A stretch of 64,000 bases of DNA from contig JALMQS010000681.1 of assembly GCA_024734495.1 (NCBI GenBank), positions 6,543,542 through 6,607,541 of the forward strand, written 5' to 3'. Of the stretch, positions 10,480 through 22,649 are shown piece by piece. Made by a program: the position numbers and the translations under genes. This DNA comes from Forficula auricularia. Its lineage: Eukaryota; Arthropoda; Insecta; Dermaptera; Forficulidae. The notes beneath the pieces were generated by a model that made no database searches, was not told the origin of the DNA, and worked only from the letters and a program-made list of their open reading frames with translations. Position 1 is the first letter of the stretch. Every line of letters begins with the position of its first letter.

Positions 10480-11250
10480 GTACTGTCAGGCCCGGTCACA
10501 CATTTTATTTTCAATAACTTTCAGAAAAGGGGTTCCACAACTTCTAAGTTTTTAATATTCCTTCATTAATACACAATAAAAGCATTTTTAAAGGATTTTT
10601 CTAAAAAAAATTTTATATACCTCATTTTTTCTTGGAACCATTTTACAAACACAAAGTCAGCCTCTCAGGCCCGGGGGTTTTCTGTGTATTAAAACAATAA
10701 AAAAAGTAAAAATGTATTGATATATTATTTATTTTTATAAATCTTGATATAAATTAATAAAAAAAATGAATATTATTAATTGTTATTCTGAAATTTCTGA
10801 AAAAAATTGTTGTCTTTAAAATCATTAAACGTCTCTATCTTTGTAAATAATCGTCTGAGAGCCTTAAAACAGTCGAATTTATAAGATTTTTTATAAATTT
10901 ATGAAATTTTTTGTCTTTAAAATCTTAAAACGTATCTATCTCCGTAAATAATGGTCTGAGAGCCTTAAAACAATCGAATTTATAAGATTTCATAAATGTA
11001 TTATAAACCAATAAACATATAATGGTCCTGACAGGCCTGGCTCGTGAATTTTTCATTTTTTTTTAAATTTTTTTTAGATTGAAGTATAGTCTAAAATACA
11101 TAAAAACGGTATTGATTTATTGTTTATTTTTATAATACTTGAAATAAATTAATAAAAAAAAAAAATAATAATTATTGAAAAATGTGTTATAAACCAATTA
11201 AACATATAGTGGGCCTGGCAAGCCCGGCTCGCGACTTTGTGCTTGTGGAA
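10480..11250. repeat. Repeat region with 'caggcccgg' blocks and a 101-bp tandem pair
   Basis: GC-rich blocks 'ctgtcaggcccggtcac' (10486), 'ctcaggcccgg' (10665), 'gacaggcctggctcg' (11029) and 'ggcaagcccggctcgcg' (11217) punctuate AT-rich DNA. Between them, 'gtctttaaaatc...gagagccttaaaac' occurs twice, at 10812 and 10913. Probably a decayed composite DNA transposon. Confidence 0.5.
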
Positions 11251-11363
11251 AAGTTTGTGTGTTCTAGAGTTAATTAATAAATTCGGTCGATTTTTACATC
11301 AGGAAAAAGTTTGGCTATATTTTACATTCGCTAAAATGATATTGAAAAAAGTTAAAAACACGA

Positions 11364-11833
11364 ATGAAACCTAATGTTAACTTATGGCATGAAGAAACTA
11401 AATCAAGCTTAAGTGACACTCTCGACTCCCTTTCCCATCGTAGATCTGTCTCCGCCCTTTCCCTTTTTTATAGATATTACCATGGCTTTTGTTCTGACGA
11501 AATAAAATCGATAATCCCACCAAAGGCTTCATTTGCGCGAAATACACGATTTTCTAAAATTCAACACCGCTTAAAATAGATACTAATCGAACAAACGCAT
11601 TCGCCAATTCATTTATCCCTATGACATCTAGAGACTGGAACTCTTTTCCCCCGACCGTCTTCCCAGCAACTTATAGTATAACCTTCAATCTTTCAAGACC
11701 AGCATCCACAGATACCTTCGACTGCTACCCAATCCCTAATCTCCCCTTATCTTCACGTTACAAGGGTCCACCACGGACTACAGAGGTTGTACCTTCTTGG
11801 TGCAACTTCTTCTTGTTGTCAATATCATTATAA
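11364..11833 (+). pseudogene. Non-LTR (LINE) reverse transcriptase C-terminal remnant, frameshifted
   Basis: This is the tail of a LINE-type RT ORF downstream of the palm. The first frame gives LSHRRSVSALSLFYRYYHG then an IPP motif; the second gives NSFIPMTSRDWNSFPPTVFP. Both are hallmarks of the C-terminal region of invertebrate Jockey/CR1-type RT ORFs (HRR...LFY..YHG, SR.WN.LP..VFP). A frameshift near 11572 separates them, because the second frame is already open from about 11573 (KIDTNRTNAF). The catalytic domains and endonuclease are absent: a typical 5'-truncated copy. An A/T-rich stretch follows from 11834. Confidence 0.85.
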
Positions 11834-11839
11834 AAAATA

Positions 11840-13540
11840 AAAAATATATTATTATAATTATATTATTTGTATTAAATATTTATTTGTAATAAATCAGTCT
11901 ATTATCCCATGCCCTTTTATAACTCAACCATTTCTCTGAGATTCATTGAGACGCTTGAAGTTTATGAAAATAATTTTTCACAAGGTCATCTTAATTAAAT
12001 TAATTAATTAAAAATATTAAATAAATATAAAAGTAATTGCGAAAATCTGTTCCACTCATCACTGATCAATGATAAAAATCTATATATTCTTAGAATTTCG
12101 CACGTTTTCATATCTTTTAGGATTTGGTAATCAATTAAATGAATTGAATCAACAAATAGAAGATGATGGATTCTGATAGTAGTATAGTCCTAAGCTCATA
12201 AAGAAGAAGGGCATCATCTGTATTCTGAATTGCTTAATATCACTAATAAAATGATACTAGGCGTTTTCAATGTACGTGTCGTATTCTTGACTTCTTAAAA
12301 TTAGACAATATAATAATTCTTTTCAATGTATTGGTTCTTTTCCATAATTCTGGGGCTTTTTGGAGCATTGATTCTGAAAATTTCTAGGATAGACCATATC
12401 AGTTTTAATTTTTATGATACATTCAGTCAAAACTCCGAAAAAGGGGATTGTTGCATTTTCAATTATTAAAGCTAAATATTTGATTTCAAGTATTGTTCTA
12501 CTGAATGACTCCTCAAAAATAGCCAACAATCGCTCTTTTCGAAGATTTGATCAAATGTTTCTCAAAAATTAGAACTTGTGCTTATTCTGGCAATCTTTCA
12601 TCTATGAAGGTTATAGCCATTGCATTTCTAACGAAGATGAAGTGTCATATTAATAGTATTCAATTTTTGGCCTTTTAATCTAAATATTTAAGCAAGCAAC
12701 ACGAAGGCTGTAAATATGCAAACAGCACATAATAATGTATTTAGACGGTCACCTATGTAAGAACTAACTACCATATATTGCTTATTTATTTTGAGAACTG
12801 TTCCTTTGACAATTTTCGGAATCAGCTTGGAAAACTTGTGCAATTTTGGGAATCAGCATGTCAAATATATCAAGGCCTAATATTTTAAATTACAAAATGT
12901 AGGTCAGATTTATTAATTCTTGGTGGATATTTATTTAAGCTCCTAGTTAAGTGATTGTTCTATTTTAGCCCAAAAATCCTTGTGGTAATGTTTTATGAAT
13001 TTTACAGCAACAGATGACAACAGCAAATGTTTTCGGCTAATTTCTCAAATGTCACACATTTCCTCTGTCCAATCAATCTGTGATATATTTTAATCACTCT
13101 CTCTGTCTCGGTGTTAAACACATTCTCGGAATGAATAATAATGATATATATACATCAGCACCAGCGGCACTAGCAACATCACATCCATCGAAAACAACAA
13201 CAACAACTAGAACAACAGCAGCATTTTAACAAGAACGAGATGGCGACAATTTCGGGGAATGTTTTTCAACCTTTTAATCGTGTTGTTGTTTCACAAAATG
13301 GTAAATGTGCATGTGACAGGTGGAGGTGGTTCTATGTAGTTTTTTCTCTTTTTTAATAACATAAAGAATATAATATATATACATATATATATATAGCGAC
13401 AAAACGTTGAAAGAGTAATAATAACCCACATAAGTGAGAGTCGGGCTCGCATACCTAGGATTCTATCTATATATTATTTTATTTTATTCAATATACGGAA
13501 ATTATCCCAATTACAATTTACATTTTTATATAATAGTACA
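11840..13540. other. AT-rich interval with a less AT-rich pocket at 13030-13340
   Basis: The pocket has CA/CAA-rich sequence ('agcaccagcggcactagc') and 'gtgacaggtggaggtgg'. It could be a conserved non-coding or UTR segment of a host locus. No gene supported. An AT microsatellite lies near 13371-13395. Confidence 0.35.
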
Positions 13541-13552
13541 TGATCCTGACTT

Positions 13553-14072
13553 AGATCGACCTTTCACCTATCGAGCTTCCTAATGAAATTAAAATTTTGA
13601 TAATATAATGTATTAATAAACAAAACTTGATAGGGTCGACATCCAAAGCTATTTTATTTAATTTATTAGTTTCATTTATTTTTATTTATTTATTTTTATT
13701 TTTTTATTTATATACATTTTCATATATAACAATAAAACAATAACAATAAATGAAACTCTATAACTACAAAATACTAATTCGAAGTTACCTGTTGATACCC
13801 TGTCTACCTGGACTAATGCAGGGAAAATAGATGGCGACCCAACTTTGGCATTTTATATACATAGGTTTACTCTCGATTAAAAATATATTTATCAGGAAAC
13901 TCGATAACTACATTTATGTATTAAAAATAACAACTTTAATTTTTTATTAAAAAAGTAGCTATGCAAGGAAATTGGATGTCGACCCTATCAAATTTTGTTT
14001 ATTAATATATTATATTATCAAAATATTAATTTCATTAGGAAATTCGATAGGTGAAGGTCGACCTAATTCGTG
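13553..14072. repeat. Foldback element with about 100-bp arms
   Basis: Left arm 13553-13650 ('tcgacctttcacctatcgag' to 'gatagggtcgacatcca') is inverted at 13973-14072. The loop is AT-rich and non-coding. Confidence 0.8.
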
Positions 14073-14204
14073 ATCTTAGACTATAATAAATACACATACA
14101 ACATCAAAACAACAATATAAATACATCAAATATACTATATATATTTATCTAGATTAATTTGTAACAACGCTTAGAGAAATTTCTCTAAAAAAATTACCCT
14201 CTTG

Positions 14205-14276
14205 CCTAGAATCGAACCGACGAACTCTTGAACTATGGGCATCAGCTCTAACCACTAGACCAATGTCACATTAATA
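14205..14276 (-). repeat. tRNA-like SINE head or tRNA pseudogene
   Basis: On the minus strand it shows an A-box-like TGGTCTAGTGGTTAGAGC and B-box GGTTCGATTCT at tRNA spacing. The T-stem does not pair well, so it is not a functional tRNA; a SINE head is more likely. Homology to other SINEs here is not evident. Confidence 0.55.
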
Positions 14277-14279
14277 TAT

Positions 14280-15600
14280 ATATCTTGATTTCTTTTACTA
14301 AAACTATATATTTTTGATTTAGACTTTGTGTCTAGATAATATTGTATTCATTTGAACTCGAATGAAAATGAAAAAACACCAATAGATTTTAAATTAAGAA
14401 ACATTAAATATATATTAATTAACGAGGCAAATTTGAAATATAATTTAAACTGATGGCTCCAATCGATTTTCATTAACCAGGCAAATTTGAAATATATATA
14501 TTCGAATTTTGAAATGAAAGACTCCAATTCATTTTAAATTAAGAAACATTAAATATATTGATAATTGTTCCTCCCCCCCCCCCCCTCGCCACTCAAAAAT
14601 TAAAGATGCGAAACTTTTAAGAGACGATGTATTTTCGGTAGTTTACGGGTATACATTTGGAGTGTGGTTTTTTAAGAGGAATACAATTTTTGGACCGAGA
14701 CGCTGCCCGCCAGGGCACCAGCCTCGGAGGGCCGAGCTTCGAGGGCGTGCCTCGAAGCTCGTATTAAATAACACCATATAATCAATATATCCAACAAAAT
14801 CTTAACAACCATTCATTTTCCCGAAACTCTAGTCATATTATAATATTGAATATGATTAACAGATGATTTTAAAAAGTCTTAGCTTTGTTGTTTATATGAT
14901 CTTCTCGGTAAAGTACAAAATTAAAATTATAATTATTATTTTTTGGAATTGGAAAAAAATGTATAAGAATATTTAAAAAAATTTACTTGTAAATGAATGA
15001 CTACTTAAAGAGATCTTTACAGGGATACATCACACTCTAAGTTAAATAAATATTTATTTTTATTTTGGGGCGCTAATAAAATTCGACCCTCCACAAAATA
15101 ATAATCATTCGTTTAAAATTTTAATAGAATTTTTAATTTGTGGGAAAATGAATGTATGTATTTAACAAAATTTTTTGATGGAGTCCTAGGGTTCTGCAGA
15201 ACACCAATTGAGAACCGCTTGCTCTAATAGAATAAAGATTTCATTTGAAAATCATAAGGATTTCTTCTAGTGAATAAGATTTATATTTTAAGTAGATGTC
15301 AAAAACGGGTGTATTAAAAATGATCCATAATTACTAAAATTTAGTTAAATAAGCTATGCTAATTTCCAAAAATATTTAATTAATATTTGAATTAAATAAA
15401 GCGGTTGATAAGTGAATGAAATCAGTAAGTATCAATTACCTTGAAGAAGAGATCAATCTAAGTTGCATGACTATTTGTAAAATATTGAGATGCTCCTTAC
15501 CTGAAACAAAAGCAAAGTTTAAAATAAAAATTGTATTCTTATAGAATATGAATATTTATAAAAATAATTTTGCAATAAATCAAGATTGTATTTTTATGAG
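14280..15600. other. AT-rich interval with decayed fragments
   Basis: Contains a C-run near 14573, a GC-rich patch at 14700-14760 ('gcctcggagggccgagcttcg', itself partly self-complementary), and a hAT-like solo right end near 15188-15230 ('ggttctgcagaacacc' to 'gagaaccgctt'). No gene. Confidence 0.4.
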
Positions 15601-15616
15601 AAAGAGGAAATATTCA

Positions 15617-15802
15617 ATTAATAGTGTAAAGGGTGTAGTTTCACAGTGAATGAAATAAAACTCAAAGAGAAGATAAAACTCAAAGAGTTTGTATAAACCT
15701 CTTTGAGTTTTATTTCATTCACTGTGAAACTACACCCTTTACTCTATTAATTAACATCATGTTTCACCTAAAACCTACACCACTTTCCATAAGTAAAAAA
15801 AA
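15617..15802 (+). mobile_element. Short foldback retroelement with A-rich tail and target duplication
   Basis: An inverted pair built on 'gtgtagtttcacagtgaatg' and 'ttgagttttatttcattcac', followed by 'gtttcacctaaaacctacac' and an A-rich tail. Flanked by 12-bp direct repeats AGGAAATATTCA at 15605-15616 and 15803-15814. The duplication plus tail indicate insertion by target-primed reverse transcription. A second copy is at 34801-34907. Confidence 0.85.
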
Positions 15803-16503
15803 AGGAAATATTCACGTTCAGGATAGGTATTTCTAGAATTTTAAAGATGGTATATATTCATAATCAGGTTGAATGGGAGCAGTTATAGGGTAGTTACAAA
15901 ACTAAAATTTTAGGTGTAAGTATTATTTATTTTGTATCATTTCTGTTATAATATTCAAATTTCTATTTGCGGTACGAGTAAGTACTATATTAATATTTTA
16001 GTTATCAGGTTGTCGTAGGATAGAAATAAACATCCCTACTATATACCCAGTAATTATAGTTTTTTTTTTAATGAAATTATTAAAAAAATTTGTATCTGAA
16101 AAAATGTCTGTTTGAAATATCTCAAACTATTTTAATAAACAAAAATTGAGCGATTTCAATAAAATATTGTCTAGTAACTTCGAAACATTTATATTTTAAG
16201 AGATATTACTTATTTTGATAAAATGTCTGTTACCAAATTTTGTGAACGCTCTAGCTCAAAAAGCCAATGAAGAAGTTATCAAAATTAGAATTTATAATTA
16301 GATACATTTTTTATTGAGGTCAAGAGTTGAATAGATTTTATTTGTAATCAGACTATAATAAATTAGGGAAGGTAATTTTTGAACACATTTTCCGATTTGA
16401 ATTTTCAACAAATACTAGAGGACGGAAGGGGTAGGTAAAGTAGTATAGTAAAGTAATTATATGTGCACACGTCCACACACATCACATATTTTTATATTTA
16501 GAG

Positions 16504-16637
16504 CAGGGCTTCTTAAACTTTTTTGATTGGTGATCTCATTTTGACTGAGAAGTCATTGTTGCCCTATGTTTCGCCTACACCAAAATTCAGTTTCGGGACC
16601 CCAAATGGGGTCGTGACCCACAGCTTAAGATGCCCTG
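16504..16637. mobile_element. Small hAT MITE
   Basis: Left CAGGGCTTCTTAAAC, right end inward CAGGGCATCTTAAGC. Flanks ATTTAGAG (16496-16503) and ATTAAGAG (16638-16645) match at 7 of 8 positions. 134 bp, non-coding. Confidence 0.88.
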
Positions 16638-16682
16638 ATTAAGAGTAAAGTCCCTCGTATTTTTCTTGACTCTGCATATCTA

Positions 16683-16823
16683 AGGGCCAGTTGAATAAAC
16701 AGAGAATCACCCTTTGCTATAGATAGGTGAACCTGAAGTTAACTCACGAAAAAGTCATGAAATTAATTGCATAAAAAATAAGAGTGGGTGAACTCCAAAC
16801 TTATTTTTTATGCAACTAGCCCT
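16683..16823. mobile_element. TA-flanked MITE
   Basis: Imperfect inverted ends TAAGGGCCAGTTGAATAAA and TAAGGGCTAGTTGCATAAA (right end inward). TA at 16681-16682 and 16824-16825 would be the target duplication, but a longer palindromic target cannot be excluded. Confidence 0.65.
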
Positions 16824-17905
16824 TAGAGTCTGAGAATGGATACTAATACCCATGGTAGCTCAGGAATAAAGGTCATAGGAAGTTTGTTCTGATGACAAAC
16901 GTAGAGATACGTATTTATATTGTAAAGATCTCATTAAATTTTAGGCTTTCTTCAAAACAGTCAAATGAAAAATGAGGTATATTTAATAGATAAAATGATC
17001 ACTATACGTGAAATATTTCAATGTTTCTAACTTCTGAGCTAAGATTCGGTACAAAAATTGGTATTAATAAGTTTAATTTTTCTAATTTAAATTTGCTAAA
17101 TCATTAAAATAAGCAACGATATTACTGAGACTCGAAAAAGTGTTCAGTATTATTAGTTATTTCATATTTGACGTTAAAAAATCGGCTGAATGAACAAACT
17201 TCAAGAATTGATTTCGTTTTAATGAAATAGTTGAGATAGAAATCTAAACATAATATAGATTTTATCCAGAAAGAAGAAGGGATAAGGAGGGGGTCCACTT
17301 AATTTATTCATCCAAGGTTATGCAGTTTGTTTATCAAATTGAAAAATTTCAATTGGAATTAGTTTTCTATTGTTCTATTGTGTTGATCACATTGGACCAA
17401 TCAAGAGAGGTTGCCCGGGGCGGAATCTGTAATTGACAGACTCATTAGACCTCCACTGACCAGTGACCTACAATATATGCATTTATATACAGTATTAATA
17501 TAATAACAACTATTATATAGTCAACTCAAAGGCACTGGGAGTTTAGTGGTTGATAAATATTCTTGTTTATTTGGATTAAGATAAAATAATTAGAAAATGT
17601 TGATCTTTGACGTTATGATCATATATAGCCTATATACATATTTTTTTTAATTAATATATTTTAATTGAAAATATTTTGTTTTACCGAGAATAGCAGAGTT
17701 GTTGATTCATTAAAAGAAATCAATTAGGCTTTCCTCTACTTGATCCAAATAAACATGTGCATCTCGCAAATTCCAAAAAATCAAGAATATTTTCATCCGT
17801 GTTATTTTTGAAAATTTGTAAAATTTTAAAAATACTTTCCATAAATACTATACAACTAATTCATTTAAACTTACATAAAATTTAAAATTAACAGAGTTTT
17901 TCAAT

Positions 17906-18065
17906 CAAGGGGTGAACCACGATTGGAATTAGGTGTACACCGTATTTGGAATTATTTGGAATTACTTTGGAATTTATTAGATAATCTATTGTCATCTATT
18001 GTCTTCTACTTGGAAATGAAAGTGGAAGTAGGTGTACACGATTTTAGGTCGCGGTTCACCCCTCG
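17906..18065. mobile_element. Small hAT MITE
   Basis: Left CAAGGGGTGAACCACGA, right end inward CGAGGGGTGAACCGCGA. Flanks TTTTCAAT (17898-17905) and TTTTTAAT (18066-18073) match at 7 of 8 positions. The inner arms also share 'taggtgtacac'. Confidence 0.82.
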
Positions 18066-18591
18066 TTTTTAATGTTAGTAAATTTAAATAATATGAAAAA
18101 ATATTCAAGATTTCTTGTTTTAATCACTTCAGCTATCTTGTGGAAAATACTTCGATTTTATGAGGTTAAAAAGTGAATTAATTTATATGTATTCGTTCCA
18201 TGACTTTCATTTAAAATCTATAAATTGAAAAAAAAATAATAATAATTATCAGAAATCACATCCCCTACAACTTTGTTTATCATAAAATTTGCTGTAGGGT
18301 TAATAGTTTAGGAGTTATTTGATAATTTTCATTCGTGCGCCCCCCCCCCAAACCCTCTTCTGGGGTCAAAATATCAAAACGTTATATAGCTAAAAACGTA
18401 AGTTAGAAGACATCTGATGTAAATATGAAATTTCATAATAATCCCTTCAGCCGTTTTTACGTGAATCGTGAGCAACTCTTCGGAAACCACTGAAACAGAC
18501 ATACATACAGACAGACAGGAATTTTGTTGAGGGTGTTTTCGTTCATAACTTTGCTTGAAACGTGTGCAACCAAAATTTGGCGTGATTTGGA

Positions 18592-18850
18592 GCAATGTAC
18601 AGACAAAACCTTAATTTTATATATATATATATTTCATTTAAATTGGTAACCATGACGACCCCTGGACCCCCACTTCTCGAACCTCACTCCCCCCTCGAAA
18701 CCCACCCAGCACCCCCATCCACCCCACCACCCCAATGTACAGACAAAATCATAATTTTATATACCATATATAGTATATGGTAGATAATTTCATTTAAATT
18801 GTTAACCATGACGACTGTTTTTGTTGGGGGACATAGATACATAGATAGAT
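18592..18850. repeat. Tandem pair of about 141 bp
   Basis: 'caatgtacagacaaaa' at 18592 and 18733, each followed by 'ttaattttatat'- or 'ataattttatat'-type sequence and by 'aaccatgacgac'. The unit includes a C-rich stretch and sits near 'cagacatacatacagacag' (18505), a style seen at the 3' ends of some invertebrate repeats. Confidence 0.7.
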
Positions 18851-19238
18851 AGGTACATGCAGAGGCAGGCACAAATACGCTTTAGTACTATAGGATAATA
18901 TGCTTTTTTCCCCAATGATGAATGAGTACAAAGTTATCCGATGTTTTCTTTTTAAAAGCTTTAAATTCCAGAAATAGTAAATGTTGCTATTTATTATATA
19001 AAACGGGATATTATTATTTTAATACTAATATTTCAATTAGATTCCAATTTATTAGCAAGATTTAACATTAAATAGTATAATAATATAATAACTAGTATTA
19101 ATTAATTAATAGATATAGCGTGACGATGGAAAAGATCTTTAAATTATTATCAATTATTATTATTATTCATATGTTATTCATATATTTTTAATACTTGTTA
19201 TATTATTATATTTTTATACTATATACATATACTATTTT

Positions 19239-19503
19239 TGAAGGAGACAATAAAAGAGTGTGTCTTCTGCTGGAATTATAAATTTTATTTATTTATAACG
19301 AGACTATAGTTTCGAGGGCTTTGCCCTCTTCATCAGTCTATTACAATTGATTCACAGAGATTAATTTATGAATCATAGCCCTCGAAACTATAGTCTCGTT
19401 ATAAATAAATAAAATGTATAATTCCAGCAGAAGACACACTCTTTTATTTTCTCCTTCAATATATAAAAATTCTGCTACTCTCGGCACAAAAACTTTCAAT
19501 TTA
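19239..19503. mobile_element. PLE family A foldback, copy 2
   Basis: Left arm in minus orientation with a full ribozyme; right arm in plus orientation starts inside ribozyme stem II ('gccctcgaaactatag') and runs on to 'ctctcggcac'. No coding sequence between the arms. Confidence 0.88.
19295..19347 (-). ncRNA. Hammerhead ribozyme-like motif, family A, copy 2
   Basis: Complement of 19330-19336 is CUGAUGA; stem II GAGGGC/GCCCUC with AAA loop is perfect; GAAAC then ACU/AGU helix III. Predicted cleavage lies between 19302 and 19301. Confidence 0.78.
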
Positions 19504-20451
19504 ATATACTATTTTTCTTTGTATAATATTACTCAGATGTGTTCTCAGCTTTATATAGTTCCCTATAATAAGCGCCTTTAAAATTCAAATTCAAACTCTG
19601 GATAGGAAAATAAAAACAATTTGATTTTATATTTATAAAATTTATTTATTTCACAGAAACGTTGTGCGCTTCAACATTAACAAATTCAGTTATTATGAGG
19701 CCCCTAAAATTGTGAGGCCCGGGGAAACTACCCCTCTTGTCCCCTCTCTGATACACCCTGCCTATAATATTATTGTGTTTGTTTTTTGATAAGAATATTT
19801 TATTTACTGTCTATACTATGCTGTTTTAAAAGACATAAGATAAATAATAAAAAAATAAGTTATCATTAAATATTATTATAATTATATTAATTGTTCTCTA
19901 TTGCATAATATAATTATTGTAGTATTATATTCAATGCAAGTGAAACATTGACGGGATTAATAATCAACTATTGTGCCTAGAGATTGAGTGAATACATTAC
20001 ATGGACTATATATATATAGCCATTGATTAATAGAAAAGAAACGGAATCTGAATTCTAGTTGGTTAGTCGATCCTCTACATGAATAGATTGATCAATTTGA
20101 TTTGAATTAACATCAATTATAGATATCTATATATATGTATGCATGTATATCTAGGTGACCGAATAGAATTATTGAATAGATAATTAGGAGGTTGTGGGGA
20201 AAGGTACTGGAGGTGTAAATTATTCATGATTTACGGGGGGCGTGGGGGGGGGGGCAGTCGAAGAGCGACCTTTGCGTTTAATCAAAATGTCAACTGGTTT
20301 TTATTTTTAAACCCGAATAGATTCAGTTAGAGGATTTGAATATATAAATCTGACCAAAAACATAAATGTGAAAAAGAGGCCAAGTTCGGTACAAACGGCT
20401 TAGCCGACAAAAGGGTTGAGATCTGAACAGGTACCAAGTTCCATAGAAGTT

Positions 20452-20694
20452 AATAATTTTTAAGGATTTAGGTGTCGGTTCTAGGTGAAACATTATAAGT
20501 AACTTATTAGGAGAATTTTCTAGGTTAGGTTTCACAAAAAGGAAATATTAAAACAAATGTATGTTTATTTGAGTTTGATTCACTCGATATATATTTCGGG
20601 TTATTAGCCCATCTTCAGGAGTTCAAATCAAAACTGATAAAATTAATATTTTCTTTTTGTAAAACCTAACCTAGAAAATTCTCCTCATAAGTTA
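20452..20694 (-). mobile_element. PLE-like foldback family F with 12-bp target duplication
   Basis: Flanked by TCCATAGAAGTT at 20440-20451 and 20695-20706. Arms 'aggttaggtttcac' and 'aaaacctaacct' are inverted. Carries a ribozyme-like motif and, near one end, 'ggttctaggtgaaac', a phrase shared with PLE-like ends at 15.76, 34.87 and 52.14 kb. Confidence 0.85.
20558..20640 (-). ncRNA. Hammerhead ribozyme-like motif, family F
   Basis: CUGAAGA is the complement of 20612-20618, followed by an extra U and a short stem II GGG/CCC with a larger loop. GAAA is the complement of 20594-20597. Helix III is AUA/UAU, with predicted cleavage after AUC between 20586 and 20585. Helix I is long: GAGU/ACUC next to the site, then UCAAA/UUUGA after a 3-nt bulge, then five more pairs after a 1-nt bulge. 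This is the strongest fold in the window together with family B. Confidence 0.8.
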
Positions 20695-21904
20695 TCCATA
20701 GAAGTTGCTTAAATCATAGCTATAGGGATGTACAACGATCTTCAATTGATTTAAAATAAAATTTGTTACGTTCTTTGATATTAAATTTATAACTTGGCAA
20801 GTTATAATAGTCAATAGCTTACGTTTAACGTGATGATATTTAATACAAGCTTAAAATTTAGCTTTGCTAGTTCTTCTATTTTATACTACAAACAATTTAA
20901 TTGGATATAAAACTTACCAAGTTATAAATTTAATGTCAAAGAATGTAACAAATTTTCTTTTAAATCAATTGAAGAACGTTGTTTATTTCTATAGTTATGA
21001 TTTAAGCAACTGCTATGGAATTTGGTATCGGTTTAGATATCAACCCTTTTATTGGCGAAGTCGTTTGTACCGAACTAAGCCTACTTTTTCATATTTATGT
21101 TTTTGGTCAGAAATCATTAATTTTTGAAAAGTTTTTTCCTTTAATTTTTTATTATCTAAATAATTAAACATTTATATTAATAATGATTAAATATTTCTCA
21201 TAAACATCTGTTAAAAACCCGGTCGGTTTTTCATAAATTTCACCCACCCCTTCATTTCGAACCCCGAAGATGGGAAATTTTCGGGTTTTCAATATTTCTC
21301 CTGAATTAATGTTCCAAGGTTTACCAGTATGCCAAATTTCAGAATTCTAGCTTGATTCTATTATATGTTAATGTTAATTATATATTTATATGTTAATTAA
21401 GCCTATAATAAATTTCAACCGTTCATTTTAGGTCCTGAAAAAGTGAAAGTTTCACTTTTGCGATTTTTTTCTTTAATTGTAGCCCAAACTCTACCAGTAT
21501 GCCAAATTTCAACATTTTAGGATCAGCGGAAGTACTTTAGGTTTTTGATATATCGTTCAGTCAGTCTGTGTTAAAAATTGTCACTTTTCAGAGCTTAATA
21601 ACTATAATACTATAATACTACAATACTCAAGAACTATAATAGATGTATTCATCAAATTGGGGATTCTAGATGTTCTAGTGGGTCTTATTAGGCTTATTAG
21701 GCATGTGTAAGTCGAATAGTTTTTGATTTATGGGGGGGGGGGGGTTGAAAGTAGCTTGAAATGGTTCGTGTAAATATACTCGCACGTTTTTTAGGAACTT
21801 AGCATGACACACTGCCGTGTGTCTAGATATCACCTTTCTCTTGATTTTGATATATGGCATGTTATATTTTATTTTTTATTCTTCAGTTTTGGTGAGATTG
21901 GAAT

Positions 21905-22160
21905 CAGGGGCGTCCGCAGTACAATTTTCAGGGAAGGGGCAGGGGGCAAAGCTTTGAAACAAATAATTAATTAACATCTTATTAAATTTTTATTTAATTT
22001 TTTGTGTTTATTTTCACAAGTAGAATACACTAATACAGCAATACTTAAATACAAAAACACATACGGTACATTAAACATAGTTAGTAACTCAGGGCTGGTA
22101 CCGATTTTTTTATTCGATCACAGATGGGAGCACCCTCTATCCCCACTACGGACGTCCATG
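21905..22160. mobile_element. Small hAT MITE
   Basis: Left CAGGGGCGTCCGCAG, right end inward CATGGACGTCCGTAG. Flanks ATTGGAAT (21897-21904) and ATTGAAAT (22161-22168) match at 7 of 8 positions. Confidence 0.82.
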
Positions 22161-22283
22161 ATTGAAATGATTAGGAATATTTAGGAGTGGTAGAAATAAA
22201 ACTGAGGATTGGATTGAAGGCAGTTGAGTGAGAAGAATATATATATACTATATATATATTTTTTTAATTAAAAACTAAATTAA

Positions 22284-22380
22284 AGGAGACAATAAAAGAG
22301 TGTGTCTTCTGCTGGAAAAATAAATTTTTAAATTTATTTATATCAAGACAATAAATACATTCGAGGGCTTTGCCCTCTTC
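22284..22380 (-). mobile_element. Decayed PLE family A pseudo-LTR
   Basis: Retains 'gtgtgtcttctgctgga' and stem II 'gagggctttgccctc', but CUGAUGA and GAAAC are mutated. No inverted partner seen. Confidence 0.7.
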
Positions 22381-22389
22381 GCCTAAAAA

Positions 22390-22610
22390 TGTTCTTCATT
22401 AGAGTTTTTTATTAATATGTATAATATGCTAAAGAAGAATATATCTAACTTTCCACATAAATTTCACCATTACTGCCTAACCCTTTGAGGTATAAAATTT
22501 ATATAATGAACTTTATTAAAGAAGATTAATTTCCAACAAAAAAGTTCATACGAATGAAATGTATAAAATCAATAATTTACGAGTTAAAAGATATTGTAGA
22601 GTGAATGGAC
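22390..22610. repeat. Diverged member of the 49.5/50.1-kb repeat
   Basis: Shares 'gcctaaccctttgag', 'ctttattaaagaagattaatttc' in parts and 'tttacgagtta'-like sequence with the repeats at 49480-49773 and 50095-50375. All three lie next to, or not far from, PLE family A fragments. Confidence 0.55.
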
Positions 22611-22649
22611 TTGAATCAATAACAAAAAATGTGTCTCTGATGGCCCGAT

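Larger units (their letters stand above)
20335..21125. repeat. Long foldback interrupted by a PLE-like element
   Basis: Arms 20335-20451 plus 20707-20850 pair with 20870-21125. Examples are 'aagttcggtacaaacg' against 'gtttgtaccgaact', and 'aaatttataacttg' against 'caagttataaattt'. The 20452-20694 insertion splits the left arm. Confidence 0.82.

Noticed and set aside
19656..19670. 'agaaacgttg' as a ribozyme 3' core
   Set aside because: No CUGANGA within reach upstream and no helix I.
20864..21127. 87-codon plus-strand frame
   Set aside because: Lies in one arm of a foldback; the mirrored frame at 20323-20535 shows similar words only because the DNA is inverted.
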